Below, in pieces: positions 53,901 to 62,473 of a stretch of DNA of 64,000 nt. Each line of letters opens with the position of its first letter. The stretch's first letter is position 1. The notes under the pieces were generated by a model. The model saw only the letters and a program-made list of their open reading frames with translations, was not told where the DNA came from and made no database searches. Source of the DNA: CATQHL01 sp965204655 (GTDB lineage: Bacteria > Actinomycetota > Acidimicrobiia > Acidimicrobiales > CATQHL01); contig OZ241998.1 of NCBI GenBank assembly GCA_965204655.1, positions 496,001-560,000 of the forward strand, in the 5' to 3' direction. Made by a program: the position numbers and the translations under genes.

Positions 53901-54453
53901 TGTTTTTTTGTCCGAAAATCTCCCGCAGACGACCGGCGAGACGCAGGGCGCCGTCGTAGTCGCCGTCGAGCAGGGCGCGCGAGACGTGGCTGCTCAGACA
54001 GCCAGTCGTGGCTATCAGACCTTCGGAGTGCTCAGAGAGGACTTCCCAGTCGACCTTCGGGCGGTGGTAGTAGCCCTCTAGGAAGGCTCGACTGGCTATC
54101 TGAATGAGGTTCTTGTAGCCGGCGTTGTTCTCAGCGAGGAGGGTGAGATGGTAGTAGAGCTTGTGTCCCTTTTCGGTTTCGCCGCCGCTGTCGTCTATGT
54201 CGCCTTGTCTCGCGGGGCGCTCTCGGCGGTCTTCGTGCGCTAGATAGGCCTCTATGCCCAGGATGGGCTTGACCCCCCGAGCGTGACAGGCCTTATAGAA
54301 GGGGATGATCCCGTACATGTTGCCGTGATCGGTGATTCCCACGGCAGGCTGTCCGTCTGCCTCTACGGCCTTTACGAGGTCGTCTATGCGGGAGGCCCCA
54401 TCCAAGATGGAGTACTCGGTGTGCGTATGAAGGTGGACGAAAGAATCGGTCAT
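50932..54453 (-). CDS. dnaE: DNA polymerase III alpha subunit
   Basis: Replicative polymerase catalytic subunit, 1173 residues from ATG 54453 (MTDSFVHLHTHTEYS). The open frame extends 65 codons upstream, but the family starts exactly at this Met. Domains: PHP domain with HLHTHTEYS and GITDHGNMYG; polymerase core with RVGPGRGSAAGCAVAYCLGI and the catalytic aspartates in PDIDIDFDSRYRD; helix-hairpin-helix region with AGVFDALGHSR; OB-fold (VGGVVTALDRRVTRKGE) and a C-terminal domain. Length is normal and no intein is present. The upstream leader contains two dyad repeats. Confidence 0.96.
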   Translation of the reverse strand: MTDSFVHLHTHTEYSILDGASRIDDLVKAVEADGQPAVGITDHGNMYGIIPFYKACHARGVKPILGIEAYLAHEDRRERPARQGDIDDSGGETEKGHKLYYHLTLLAENNAGYKNLIQIASRAFLEGYYHRPKVDWEVLSEHSEGLIATTGCLSSHVSRALLDGDYDGALRLAGRLREIFGQKNTYVELQDHGIDKQRQIMPQLLEIAKSLKSPLLATNDCHYTHREDHLSHDALLCVQTGTTTADTNRLRFEGHEHYLKTAREMRDLFAELPTACDNSLEIAERSNVEIEFGEAKLPHFPLPDGVESGDAYLQELARQGAERRWGKPLSDERADRLAYELRTIAEMGFSTYFLIVADLVNYAQAAGIRVGPGRGSAAGCAVAYCLGITEIDPLANDLLFERFLNPGRRQLPDIDIDFDSRYRDTLIRYISDRYGRDHVAQIITFSSIGAKAAVRDAARVLGHPYGVGDKIAKAIPDPIMGRATPLWACLEKSEEYLGGYAQSPELRSLYESDENVKDVVDVALGLEGLVRQDSIHAAAVVISQRPLREYLPVQQKPVDGNIDEAPIVTQYDMDAIEELGLLKMDFLGLRTLDVITDTVENIKRTRGEEIKMEEIPLDDARTFKLLQEGDTTGVFQLESGPVRSLLRSLRPSTVGDISATVALYRPGPMGERMHLDYADRKNGRKPVEYLHPDAEEILGESFGLMIYQESMMRIAQKFANYTLAEADNLRKACGKKIREIMAAEGKKFIAGCEKAGYGREMGQQWWNQIEPFADYAFNKSHSYAYGYLAYQTAYLKANYPLEYMSALLTSVKGSKERLTRFLLEGRQMGIEVLVPNVNVSLSDFTPDPDSDDPHKGRIIFGLSAVHGVGEGMVDCIITEREKAGEFTDFIDFCKRVDTSVLNKRTLESLVYAGVFDALGHSRLGLKKKFEEISRAVLSERRKSDIGHLSLFSDAGVDIGFSDLPDIPEEEFTRTRRLAEEKHVLGLYISDHPLAGIEEVLARECDTTVAGLSERDDRSYVKVGGVVTALDRRVTRKGEPMAAFILEDRTGLVEVTVFPRTFEEVDALLINEETVLVSGRIDQGEDSLKLICSGISELENETEGALRLTIPSEGLSENGMETLKELIVTNAGERPVEIQIDDKLLQLSEEYRVDADNGLPAELRELLGADSVML

Positions 54454-54854
54454 TGTGTGTCTAGGCCTTTGGTCGGGGACGCCCTGAAGGACGGATATTG
54501 GGAACGCCCTGGAGGGCGGATAGTTGAGTGCAAGGCAATAGAGATTGTCAGCGCAGCAGGCCTCTTCTTGGCGGATTTCTGAAATCGCTCTCGATCTTGA
54601 ATAACTTGTTGAGAAATCAGCGACGATTTCAGGTTTGATTACAGGCAATTCACATCTTGTACTGCGTCCTGTTCAGAGGTGGATTCCTTCTATTCAGGGG
54701 TGGGAGCGTAGAAAGAAAGCAGAGCGGCGTGCTGTATCGTGAAAGAACGGCGGGCGAAGTCGCCGACTTCGCCCTAGAGCGTCCGTCGCACAGCCAAAAC
54801 GAGCACCCGAAAGCGCTCATCCAAGAAACAAATCTCAAGCGAGGAACTATCTAA
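54454..54854. promoter_or_regulatory. divergent dnaE-bpa intergenic region
   Basis: About 400 bp with no supported gene. Next to dnaE are two dyad repeats (54476-54524). Toward bpa there is a near-repeat TTCAGAGGTGGATTCC / TTCAGGGGTGGGAGCG (from 54672 and 54694). Promoters for dnaE and bpa must be here; none is clear enough to place. Confidence 0.5.
54476..54524 (-). repeat. two tandem 24/25-bp dyad repeats in the dnaE leader
   Basis: Units 54476-54499 and 54500-54524 share GGACGCCCTG-AGG-CGGATA-like sequence. The second contains the perfect palindrome CGCCCT-GG-AGGGCG. They lie 23-71 bp upstream of the dnaE ATG and could be operators or RNA hairpins in the 5' leader. Confidence 0.6.
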
Positions 54855-55355
54855 ATGACAGAAGCGGATAAAGGGTTGCAGCCTCCCGAACGCCCTGAAG
54901 TAGTAGAAGAGGACGGCAAGAGAGGGGGCATTGAAACCGGAGACTCCATCGAGCAGCCGGCCAAGGTCATGCGCCTCGGTGCGATGCTGCGCACGCTCCT
55001 AGAGGAAGTACGGGCTGCCCCTCTGGACGGGCGCAGCCGCGACCGCATGCGGGAGATCTACGAGACTTCCTTGAACGAACTGAGTTCCGCCCTCTCCCCC
55101 GACCTGCAGGACGAACTCAGCAGGTTGGCCTTGCCCTTCAACGATGAGAGCATCCCCACTGCAGCTGAGCTGAGGATCGCCAAGGCGCAGGTGGTCGGGT
55201 GGCTGGAAGGGCTCGTCCAAGGCATCCAGGCCACCTTGTACGCCCAGCAGGTGATCGCCCGCCGGCAGTTAGCCGACATGCGCGGGCAGTTGCCGAGCCC
55301 CAAGAGTCCAGAAATGCCAGAGGACCTCTCTGGCCACAGCGGCGCCTACCTCTAG
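54855..55355 (+). CDS. bpa: bacterial proteasome activator Bpa (DUF2587)
   Basis: Ring-forming, ATP-independent activator of the actinobacterial 20S proteasome, the Rv3780 family. The 166-residue protein has the conserved four-helix core (KVMRLGAMLRTLLEEVRAAPLD, REIYETSLNELSSALSPDL, ELRIAKAQVVGWLEGL, GIQATLYAQQVIARRQL) and ends GAYL, matching the C-terminal GQYL-type motif that docks into the proteasome alpha ring. The disordered acidic N-terminus is also typical. It implies that a proteasome exists elsewhere in the genome. Start ATG after GCGAGGAAC. Confidence 0.93.
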   Translation: MTEADKGLQPPERPEVVEEDGKRGGIETGDSIEQPAKVMRLGAMLRTLLEEVRAAPLDGRSRDRMREIYETSLNELSSALSPDLQDELSRLALPFNDESIPTAAELRIAKAQVVGWLEGLVQGIQATLYAQQVIARRQLADMRGQLPSPKSPEMPEDLSGHSGAYL

Positions 55356-55412
55356 TCGGCGATCCCTTTAAGGGGCATTACCGCCCCTTAGCGCCGGCAG
55401 GCGTCGCTTCGC

Positions 55413-56369
55413 CTATTTGAGGCCGTTTAGGAGAAGGGAAAAGTCCTCCGGCAAGGCGGAGTTGAACTCAACTATGCGGCCAGAGGCGGGGTGCTCAAAG
55501 GCCAGGCTCGCCGAGTGTAAAGCAGGGCGCGGGAAACCTCGGGGCGTCATGCTCGGAGGCTTCGCTCCCTCTCCCGCCCCTGGAGCGCCGTAGGAGAAGT
55601 CGCCCACTAGAGGGTTGCCGATCGCTGAGAGGTGAACTCGGATCTGATGCGTGCGCCCCGTCTGCAGACGGCAGTGCAGACGGCTGAGTTCCTCGGGAAA
55701 GACGAAGTTCTGCTGCACTTGATAGCGGGTGCGGGCGGGGCGTCCTTGCTCGGAAATCGTCATCAAAGAGGGACGGCGGCGGGAGCGCCCGATGGGGGCG
55801 TCCACCACCCCTTCGCCTTCTAACCTTCCCCAGCAGACCGCCTCGTAGCGTCTGCGAACGCTGCGAGCCTCCAGTTGCGCCCTGAGTGAGGAGTAGCCCT
55901 GGGCGGTGCGGGCGGCGACCATCAGGCCGGTCGTGTCCTTGTCTAGGCGGTGGACTATTCCTGGTCTCGCCGCCTCCCCCACTTCGGCCATCTCCGGGTA
56001 GCTGCACAGAAGTCCCGAGCACAGGGTGCCGGAGCGCACTCCGGCGCCCGGGTGTACGACCAGTCCGGCCGGCTTGTTGACGACTACGAAGTCGATGTCT
56101 TCGGCGACAACTTCGTAGTAGACGCCCTCCTCTGGGCGAGGAAGCGCAGCGCTCAGAACCGCCGCCGCCGCTTCGTCGGAGACAGCTAGGGCGTCTCCCG
56201 GCTTCAGCCGTTCGGAGCGGGCGAAAGTTGTCTTGCCGTTCAGCAGCACTGCACCCGAGTCGACTAGCTCCGAAGCGGCGGAGCGACTGCAGTTCCAGAG
56301 AAGCGCCACCGCTCGATCCAAGCGCTCGCCCTCAAGGGCTGCAGGAATGCATTCCGCGTCTCTACCCAC
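55413..56369 (-). CDS. rluD: RluA-family pseudouridine synthase (RluD-like)
   Basis: Isomerises uridines in 23S rRNA. The 318 residues begin with an S4 RNA-binding domain (ERLDRAVALLWNCSRSAASELVDSG) and continue with the RluA catalytic domain, including the signature HRLDKDTTGLMVAARTAQ with the catalytic Asp and GRTHQIRVHLSAIGNPLVGD. GTG start. The traR-lspA-rluD-dnaE order is common in Actinomycetota; here three extra lipoprotein genes stand between lspA and rluD. Confidence 0.92.
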   Translation of the reverse strand: MGRDAECIPAALEGERLDRAVALLWNCSRSAASELVDSGAVLLNGKTTFARSERLKPGDALAVSDEAAAAVLSAALPRPEEGVYYEVVAEDIDFVVVNKPAGLVVHPGAGVRSGTLCSGLLCSYPEMAEVGEAARPGIVHRLDKDTTGLMVAARTAQGYSSLRAQLEARSVRRRYEAVCWGRLEGEGVVDAPIGRSRRRPSLMTISEQGRPARTRYQVQQNFVFPEELSRLHCRLQTGRTHQIRVHLSAIGNPLVGDFSYGAPGAGEGAKPPSMTPRGFPRPALHSASLAFEHPASGRIVEFNSALPEDFSLLLNGLK

Positions 56370-56384
56370 AGGGGTGCCTGACGC

Positions 56385-59300
56385 TCAGGCAGTTTCGTAC
56401 GCCGTGAGGATGGGGGCGGCGGCGTCGGGATCGGAGGCCGCTACGAATTTGAGTTCGTCGCCTGAGACCGAAAGCCAAGCGAAGTCATCTGCTTGCCAGG
56501 TGGTCGTGTTGCCGGAGATGTAAGGGTTTCCTACAGCCATGGCCGTAGGAATGTACTCTCGCAGGGCGGAGGCGAGTTCTGCCGTGTCGTTACGGGTGTC
56601 GCCGCGGTAGGTCAGAGCGAATACGGCATCGCTTCCGTCGAACCAGAGCGAGTAGCGGTCGCCTCCCCATCCTCTGACCTCCACCCGTCTGTGGCCGGTT
56701 CCGCCGCCTTCGGATGCCAGCGTGGGGAAAATCTGATGGAACATCATTGCTAAACCCAGTTCGCCCCAGGTAGAGGAGTGATGGAGTGAGTAGCCGGGAA
56801 TATCCACCTCCGGGTGATCTACTTCAAGGGGGATTTCGTCCGGATATTTCTGCGAAGAGACGATCTGTTCGGTGCTGACCGGAGGGCTGCGGTAGGCAGA
56901 GTCGAGCGCTTGGAGTCCACCCTCCCTCAAGATGTTCCGTACGAACACGCTGCCATAGGAGTACTGGAAATTGAAGGGCTCAAGGACGAAGTGCGGAATC
57001 CTGTTCTCCGTTGGCGCTTCAAATTCTCGAGCGCTCAACGTCTCACGGAGTTCAAGCAGTTCTGCGGTCGTAAGTTCAGAGAGGATGTAGCGCGTCTGCG
57101 ATACGCTGGCGTCCCCTTCGATCAGAGCCCTCAGGGCGCGCCCCGCGTCGTGCTTGGTTTCCGCAGCAAGTTGGATAATGCGCTCCCCGAACTTGAAATG
57201 TTGGTCGGTCAGAGCGTGTATCAACTCGTGAAACAGGATTATCCGGTCGTAGATTCCAAGACCATCACCCCTCATAGGAACAACCAATTCGGCTCTGTAG
57301 GTGTCGTAATACCCGGCAACGGAACCGGTATATAAATCTTGCTGGAGTTGCGCTAGAGAAGAGTTTTTATCTAAGAGCCCCAAGAGTTTCATCAAGGCCT
57401 CTTCTGCTGTTAGGCCAACGAAGGATTCCTCTGCTGTGCCTTGGAGACGCCCCCTGAAATCGTCAAGTGTCAGCAGCGTGACGTTGGGCTTCTCTAGAAA
57501 TTCCAATCCGCGTATCCGCTCCGTTGCCTCAATGAGTTCTGTAATCTGCTCCTCAAAACGACCCGCTAGATTCTCAGCTTCGTCCGTAGGTTCTGTTTGT
57601 TCAGATCCCCCGTTTGGCGGGTCGCTTTCGGCGGGCGGATTCTCTGAGGCGGGTGGACTAGGCGGAGGTGGCGGCGGGCTCGGCGGGGCAGGCGGGCTCG
57701 GCGGAGGTGGCGGCGGACTAGGCGGGGCTGGCGGGGGGCTTGGCGGGGTGGCTGGCGGGCTCGGCGGAGCGACAGGGGGACTAGGCGGAGCGGGCGGGGT
57801 GGCTGGGGGGCTCGGCGGAGCGACAGGAGCGGGCGGGGCGGCGGGTGGACTAGGCGGGGCAGGCGGAGGACTAGGCGGAGCGGGGGGGTTTGGCTGAGCG
57901 GGCGGCGCTGGCGGGGCTCGGGGGATCGGCGGGGTGGCAGGGGGACTCGTTGAGGCTGGTGGATTTGCGCTGCCCCCGCCCGAGTTCGTGCTTTCGGGCG
58001 AGGTTGTGCTCTCGGGGACGGGAGCGGACGCGCCTGTTCCGGAAGCGCTGTAAGCGGAGACGAGGAAATCTCCGACTTCGGGAACGGACGCAGCCACAAA
58101 ACGCAGCACGTCGCCAGAGAGTGAAACCCAGGCAAAATCCTCCCCGCGCCATGTCACGCTCTCGGGGGAAACCTCGGGGCTGCCCACGTCCATGGCCTCG
58201 GTGACATACTCCTGCAGGGTTTCAAAGAGTTCGGAAGCATCCTTGGCCTCGTCGCCTCTATAAGTCAGCGCAAAGGCCGACTCCGCCCCATCCCGCCAGT
58301 ACGAATAGCGGTCGCCCCCCCATCCCCTCACAGACGCCCTGTTCTGGCTGCTCTCAGGATTCCAAGCACCTAGAACCTGGTCAAACATTACCGCGAAAGC
58401 GGCCTGCCCCCAGCTTGAAGAGCGTGCAAGTTCGTATCCAGGAATATCAATAGCCAGGTGGGGGACTTCTAACGGCGTTTCGTCGGGAAAATTGCTGGGG
58501 AAATAGATTTGTTCTGTGCTGGTCGGTGGGTTCTTATAGGCCGCATTTATTGCTTCCAAGTCGCCTCGGGGGGATATTTGCCTTACGAAAAGGACGCCAT
58601 ACGTATATGGGAATAAGAATCCTCCGAGCATGAAGTGAGGAAGTTCTCCTCCCGATGATGATTCTGGCTCTTCCTGATCAGGTATTTCTCCGGTAAGTTC
58701 GTTACCCACTTCTGCCTGTTCTTCAGCTGAAAGTTCGTTGCTGAAGTACCTTGCCTGCATGAGGTTTGCATCGCCTTCAACTAAGGCGCTCAGTGCAAGC
58801 CTCTCGTCGTCCTTGCCTTCTTCATATAGTTGGTCGGCTAGCTCGGTAAACCTGAAGTGTTGATCGGTCAATGCGTGGACTAATTCATGAAGCAAAACCA
58901 TTCGGGTGTACGGGCTCACAGCATCACCTCTTACGGGAACAACCAACTCGCCCGCCTCGGAGTCGTAATATCCAGTAACTGTCTCAGTCAACATTTCACT
59001 GAATAACTCTTTGAGTGAATACTCCTTGTCCAGCAGTCCCAATAACTTGTAGAGTTCTTCGCCTTCTACCTCGTTTTCTCTAAACCGATCACCTAGAAAC
59101 TTCTCAAATCGTTGATTGAAGTCATCGGGACTCAATAACGCTGCGTTTGGCTGTTCTAGGAACTTGAGGCCGCGAATTCGCTCCGCAGCAACGATGAGTT
59201 CCGCTATCTCTTTTTCAAAAGGAGATGAGAGGTTGTCAGCAGTCGTTTCGACCCCGGTAGTCTCCTCGGGCTCCGAAACGCTCTGACCGATCCCGTTGGT

Positions 59301-59513
59301 TTCGCTGACCGTAGTAGACGAAGAATCCGTATCATCGGGTGGCTGAGCGGGAGGGGTTTGGATTGGATTGACATCCTCGGCTCTTTCCGAAGTCGTAGTA
59401 GCGCCATCGGAACTCAGAGGTTGCTCCGTTTCGTCTGATGCGGCACACGCGGCGGCGATTAATGCCGTAAGACAGACAACTGCAAAGAGTTTCAACGGCA
59501 CCTTTGAGGACAT
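56385..59513 (-). CDS. two-domain HExxH metallopeptidase-like lipoprotein with Pro-rich linker
   Basis: About 1042 residues from ATG 59513 (MSSKVPLKLFAVV) with lipobox LIAAAC. Two homologous domains each carry a zinc-protease motif (LHELVHALTDQHF and FHELIHALTDQHF) followed about 35-40 residues later by an EGDA motif that may give the third metal ligand. Between them is a linker of over 130 residues made largely of PP, SPP and APP repeats (57620-57970). Both domains also share PPTSTEQI or PPVSTEQI and RGWGGDRYS. Surface-anchored gluzincin-like peptidase or a binding protein derived from one; substrate unknown. It arose by fusion of two tandem copies of the neighbouring genes. Confidence 0.8.
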   Translation of the reverse strand: MSSKVPLKLFAVVCLTALIAAACAASDETEQPLSSDGATTTSERAEDVNPIQTPPAQPPDDTDSSSTTVSETNGIGQSVSEPEETTGVETTADNLSSPFEKEIAELIVAAERIRGLKFLEQPNAALLSPDDFNQRFEKFLGDRFRENEVEGEELYKLLGLLDKEYSLKELFSEMLTETVTGYYDSEAGELVVPVRGDAVSPYTRMVLLHELVHALTDQHFRFTELADQLYEEGKDDERLALSALVEGDANLMQARYFSNELSAEEQAEVGNELTGEIPDQEEPESSSGGELPHFMLGGFLFPYTYGVLFVRQISPRGDLEAINAAYKNPPTSTEQIYFPSNFPDETPLEVPHLAIDIPGYELARSSSWGQAAFAVMFDQVLGAWNPESSQNRASVRGWGGDRYSYWRDGAESAFALTYRGDEAKDASELFETLQEYVTEAMDVGSPEVSPESVTWRGEDFAWVSLSGDVLRFVAASVPEVGDFLVSAYSASGTGASAPVPESTTSPESTNSGGGSANPPASTSPPATPPIPRAPPAPPAQPNPPAPPSPPPAPPSPPAAPPAPVAPPSPPATPPAPPSPPVAPPSPPATPPSPPPAPPSPPPPPPSPPAPPSPPPPPPSPPASENPPAESDPPNGGSEQTEPTDEAENLAGRFEEQITELIEATERIRGLEFLEKPNVTLLTLDDFRGRLQGTAEESFVGLTAEEALMKLLGLLDKNSSLAQLQQDLYTGSVAGYYDTYRAELVVPMRGDGLGIYDRIILFHELIHALTDQHFKFGERIIQLAAETKHDAGRALRALIEGDASVSQTRYILSELTTAELLELRETLSAREFEAPTENRIPHFVLEPFNFQYSYGSVFVRNILREGGLQALDSAYRSPPVSTEQIVSSQKYPDEIPLEVDHPEVDIPGYSLHHSSTWGELGLAMMFHQIFPTLASEGGGTGHRRVEVRGWGGDRYSLWFDGSDAVFALTYRGDTRNDTAELASALREYIPTAMAVGNPYISGNTTTWQADDFAWLSVSGDELKFVAASDPDAAAPILTAYETA
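57620..57970 (-). repeat. low-complexity repeat encoding the Pro-rich linker
   Basis: GGCGGGGCTGGCGG / GGCGGAGCGAC-like units repeat irregularly with 9-, 15- and 24-bp spacings, encoding PPSPPAPP and PPAPPSPP repeats. All periods are multiples of three, so length variation keeps the frame. A rigid extended linker at the cell surface is the likely outcome. Confidence 0.85.
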
Positions 59514-59529
59514 TAGATATATCTCCGAG

Positions 59530-61005
59530 TTAGAAGTCTTGATAGGTTGATACGAGCAAGTCGCCGACTTCGGGGACGCCCGCAGCCACAAAACGCAGCA
59601 CGTCGCCAGAGAGTGACACCCAGGCAAAATCCTCTCCGCGCCATGTCACGCTCTCGGAGGAAACCTCGGGGTTGTCCACGTTCATGCCTTCAGCTAGATA
59701 TTCTTGCAGGGTTTCAAAGAGTTCGGAAGCATCCTTGGCCTCGTCGCCTCTATAAGTCAGCGCAAAAGCCGCCTCCGCCCCATCCCTCCAGTAAGAATAG
59801 CGGTCGCCCCCCCATCCCCTCACAGACGCCCTGTTCTGCCCACTCTGAGCATCTAGAATACCTAGAACCTGGTCGAACATTATCGCAAAGGAAACCTGAC
59901 CCCAGGTTGAGGAGTGTACAAGTTCGTATCCAGGAACATCAACAACCGGGTGGGTGACTTCCAACGGCGCTTCGTCGGGAAAGTTGGAAGGGAAATAGAT
60001 TTGTTCTGAGCTGATCGGTGGGTTCTTATAAGCCGCATTTATTGTTTCCAAGCCGCCTCTACCTGATATTTCCCTTACGAAGATTTGACCATCCTCATAT
60101 GGGAATAAGAGTGCTTCAAGCAAGTAATAAGGAATCTCTTCTGCAGTTGATGCATCTGACTCATCCAAGCCGGATATTTCTAGGAGAAGCTCAATACCCA
60201 TTTCGTACTGTTCTTCAGCTGAAAGTTCGTTTACGATGTACCTCTCCTGCATGAGGTTTGCATCGCCTTCAACTAAGGCGCTCAGTGCAAGCCTCTCGTC
60301 GTCCTTGCCTTCTTCATATAGTTGGTCGGCTAGCTCGGTAAACCTGAAGTGTTGATCGGTCAATGCATGAACTAATTCGTGAACCAAGACCGTTTTGTCG
60401 TATGGGCTTACAACATCACCCCTTATGGGAACAACCAACTCGGCGGCGTCGGGGTCGTAATACCCAGCAATTGAGTCGGTCAACATTGCACGGTATAACT
60501 CTTCTAACGAATCCTCCTTCTCCAGTAGTCCCAACAACTTGTGGAGTGCCTCGCCTATTAACCCATCTTCCGCAAGTTGTTCATCTACATACGCCTCAAA
60601 TCGTTGACTAAAGTCGTCGGGACTTAATAACGCTACGTTTGGCTGTTCTAGGAACTTGAGGCCGCGAATTCGCTCTGTAGCAACGACGAGTTCTGCTATC
60701 TCTTCTCCAAAGAGAGATACGAGGTTGTTAGCAGATGTTTCGACTCCGCTACTCTCTTCGGGCTCCGAATCGGTCTGACCGATTCCGTTGGTTTCGCTGA
60801 CCGTAGTAAGCGAAGAAGCCGTGTCGTCGGGTGATTGAGCGGGAGGAGTTTGGATTGGGTTGACATCCCCCGCTCTTTCCGAAGTCGCTGTAGTGCCATC
60901 GGAGCTTAGAGGTTGCTCCATTTCGTCTGGTTCAGCGCACGCGGCTGCGATCAATGTCGTAAGGCAGACAACTGCAAAGAGTCTTAAAAGCATTTTTGAG
61001 GACAT
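59530..61005 (-). CDS. HExxH metallopeptidase-like lipoprotein, single domain
   Basis: 491 residues from ATG 61005 (MSSKMLLRLFAVV), lipobox LIAAAC. It has VHELVHALTDQHF, LVEGDANLMQ, PPISSEQIYFP and VRGWGGDRYSYW. It is nearly identical to the first half of the next gene over much of its length, including the signal peptide. The gap to the next gene is 16 bp, the same as the gap before this gene, and gap sequences are alike, showing that whole gene-plus-spacer units were duplicated. The frame is open 38 codons upstream of the ATG, but that is a shadow of the previous gene's end. Confidence 0.82.
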   Translation of the reverse strand: MSSKMLLRLFAVVCLTTLIAAACAEPDEMEQPLSSDGTTATSERAGDVNPIQTPPAQSPDDTASSLTTVSETNGIGQTDSEPEESSGVETSANNLVSLFGEEIAELVVATERIRGLKFLEQPNVALLSPDDFSQRFEAYVDEQLAEDGLIGEALHKLLGLLEKEDSLEELYRAMLTDSIAGYYDPDAAELVVPIRGDVVSPYDKTVLVHELVHALTDQHFRFTELADQLYEEGKDDERLALSALVEGDANLMQERYIVNELSAEEQYEMGIELLLEISGLDESDASTAEEIPYYLLEALLFPYEDGQIFVREISGRGGLETINAAYKNPPISSEQIYFPSNFPDEAPLEVTHPVVDVPGYELVHSSTWGQVSFAIMFDQVLGILDAQSGQNRASVRGWGGDRYSYWRDGAEAAFALTYRGDEAKDASELFETLQEYLAEGMNVDNPEVSSESVTWRGEDFAWVSLSGDVLRFVAAGVPEVGDLLVSTYQDF

Positions 61006-61021
61006 TTGGTATATCTCCGAA

Positions 61022-62473
61022 TTAGAAGTTTTCATAGGTTGATACGAGCAGCCCGCCGACTCCAGGGTCGGACGCAGCCACGAAACGCAGCATGTCTCCA
61101 GAGAGTGATAACCAGGCAAAATCCTCCCCTTGCCAAGTCAGGCTATCGCCGGCTACCTCGGGATCTCCAGTTTCTGAACTCCCCACCTTCATGGCTGTTG
61201 ATACGTATTTCTGAAGAGATCCGAAGAGTTCCGAAGCGTCGGACGCCTCGTCTCCTCGATAACTCAAGGCAAAAGCCGCTTCAGTGCCGTTGAACCAGTA
61301 TGAGTACATGTCTGCGCCCCATCCTTCTACCGCTAGACGATCAAAACCGTTGACCAGAACCTCTCTTCCGTTGATTTCTTTCTCTTCTGGCTCAAAGAAT
61401 TGGTCGAACATCAGAGAGAACCAAAGCATCCCCCACGTTGAAGTGTGATCTAATTCGTAGCCTGGTATCTCCGGAACCGGATGTTCTATCTCTAGAGGAA
61501 ACTCCTCAGAGTATTTATCTGGCTGGTAGATCTGTTCGGTGGAAACAGGAGGATCCCTATAGGCGGCATTGACGGCTCTGTAAAAGCTTTCCCCTAGCGA
61601 ATACCCCTCATCATCAATTATAAACTCATTTTCATCCAATAGAGTGTTCACGAACCACCCGCCGGCTGTGTAAGGGAAAGCGAAAGAACCTTCTAAGAAG
61701 TAAGGAAGCGTTTGAGTGGATTCGGGATCTGCGGGTTCTTCAAAAGCGGATAGTTCTGATTGCTCTTCAGGAGTCATTTCGACGATGGTATATGCCCTTT
61801 CAGTTTGGATTGCGTCGCCTTCAACTAGAGCCTGTAAGGCAAAGCTTTGATCGTACTTGTAGTTTTCATCTAGAGCGTTGTAGATGCCGCCGAAATCAAA
61901 GTGCTGGTCGGTGAGAGCATGAACCAACTCGTGAATTATTGAGCTGCGTTCTATCAAATCCAAACCACTTCCACCTATGGGCACTACCACCTCGCGAGCT
62001 TCGGAATCGTAGTATGCCGAGACTGAACGTGAAAATATGTCCTTGTAGTAATCTTCAAGAGAATCTTCAGGCTTCAGCAACCCTAGAAGCGTGTAGAGAG
62101 CATCTATTGCATCAAGGTCGGAATATTCCTCTATGGCTATTTCGGCTAGCCTCCCGCGGTAACTCTCCTCGTCTAACAGCAGAACTTTCGGCGGTTCAAG
62201 AAACTCTAAACCCCTAATTTTCTCGGTGATCTTGATTAGTTTTGCCATCTCTTCTTCGTAGCGGGAGCGCAACTCTTCGGCATTTGAGGGGGGGTTTTCA
62301 GCTGTCGTATTTTCTGGCGCAGAGGTGTCCTCCACAGAGGAATCAGGCTTGGTGGTATCCGGGGCAACAACCCCTTCCTCCTGAGATACTCCGCAGGAGA
62401 TACTCAGAAAAATCCAAACAGGTATCAGAAGGAACGCCAGAGGGCTGCCCCTGTTTGCCCTTACCCTCTGCAT
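61022..62473 (-). CDS. HExxH metallopeptidase-like lipoprotein, most divergent copy
   Basis: 483 residues; Arg-rich start, hydrophobic segment and lipobox LSISC at about residue 27. Motifs IHELVHALTDQHFDFGG, LVEGDAIQTERAY, PPVSTEQIYQP and VEGWGADMYSYW identify it as the same family, but sequence identity to the other copies is clearly lower, so it may be the founder. Its start overlaps the 3' end of lspA by 13 bp. The product needs signal peptidase II for maturation, the enzyme encoded immediately upstream. Confidence 0.82.
   Translation of the reverse strand: MQRVRANRGSPLAFLLIPVWIFLSISCGVSQEEGVVAPDTTKPDSSVEDTSAPENTTAENPPSNAEELRSRYEEEMAKLIKITEKIRGLEFLEPPKVLLLDEESYRGRLAEIAIEEYSDLDAIDALYTLLGLLKPEDSLEDYYKDIFSRSVSAYYDSEAREVVVPIGGSGLDLIERSSIIHELVHALTDQHFDFGGIYNALDENYKYDQSFALQALVEGDAIQTERAYTIVEMTPEEQSELSAFEEPADPESTQTLPYFLEGSFAFPYTAGGWFVNTLLDENEFIIDDEGYSLGESFYRAVNAAYRDPPVSTEQIYQPDKYSEEFPLEIEHPVPEIPGYELDHTSTWGMLWFSLMFDQFFEPEEKEINGREVLVNGFDRLAVEGWGADMYSYWFNGTEAAFALSYRGDEASDASELFGSLQKYVSTAMKVGSSETGDPEVAGDSLTWQGEDFAWLSLSGDMLRFVAASDPGVGGLLVSTYENF

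Noticed and set aside
50932..54453. Intein or split dnaE
   Set aside because: Length and motif order match an uninterrupted bacterial DnaE; no intein splice motifs were seen.
54453..54648. 65-residue N-terminal extension of DnaE
   Set aside because: The family start MTDSFVHLHTHTEYS is at 54453 and the extra part covers the dyad repeats and reads as non-coding.
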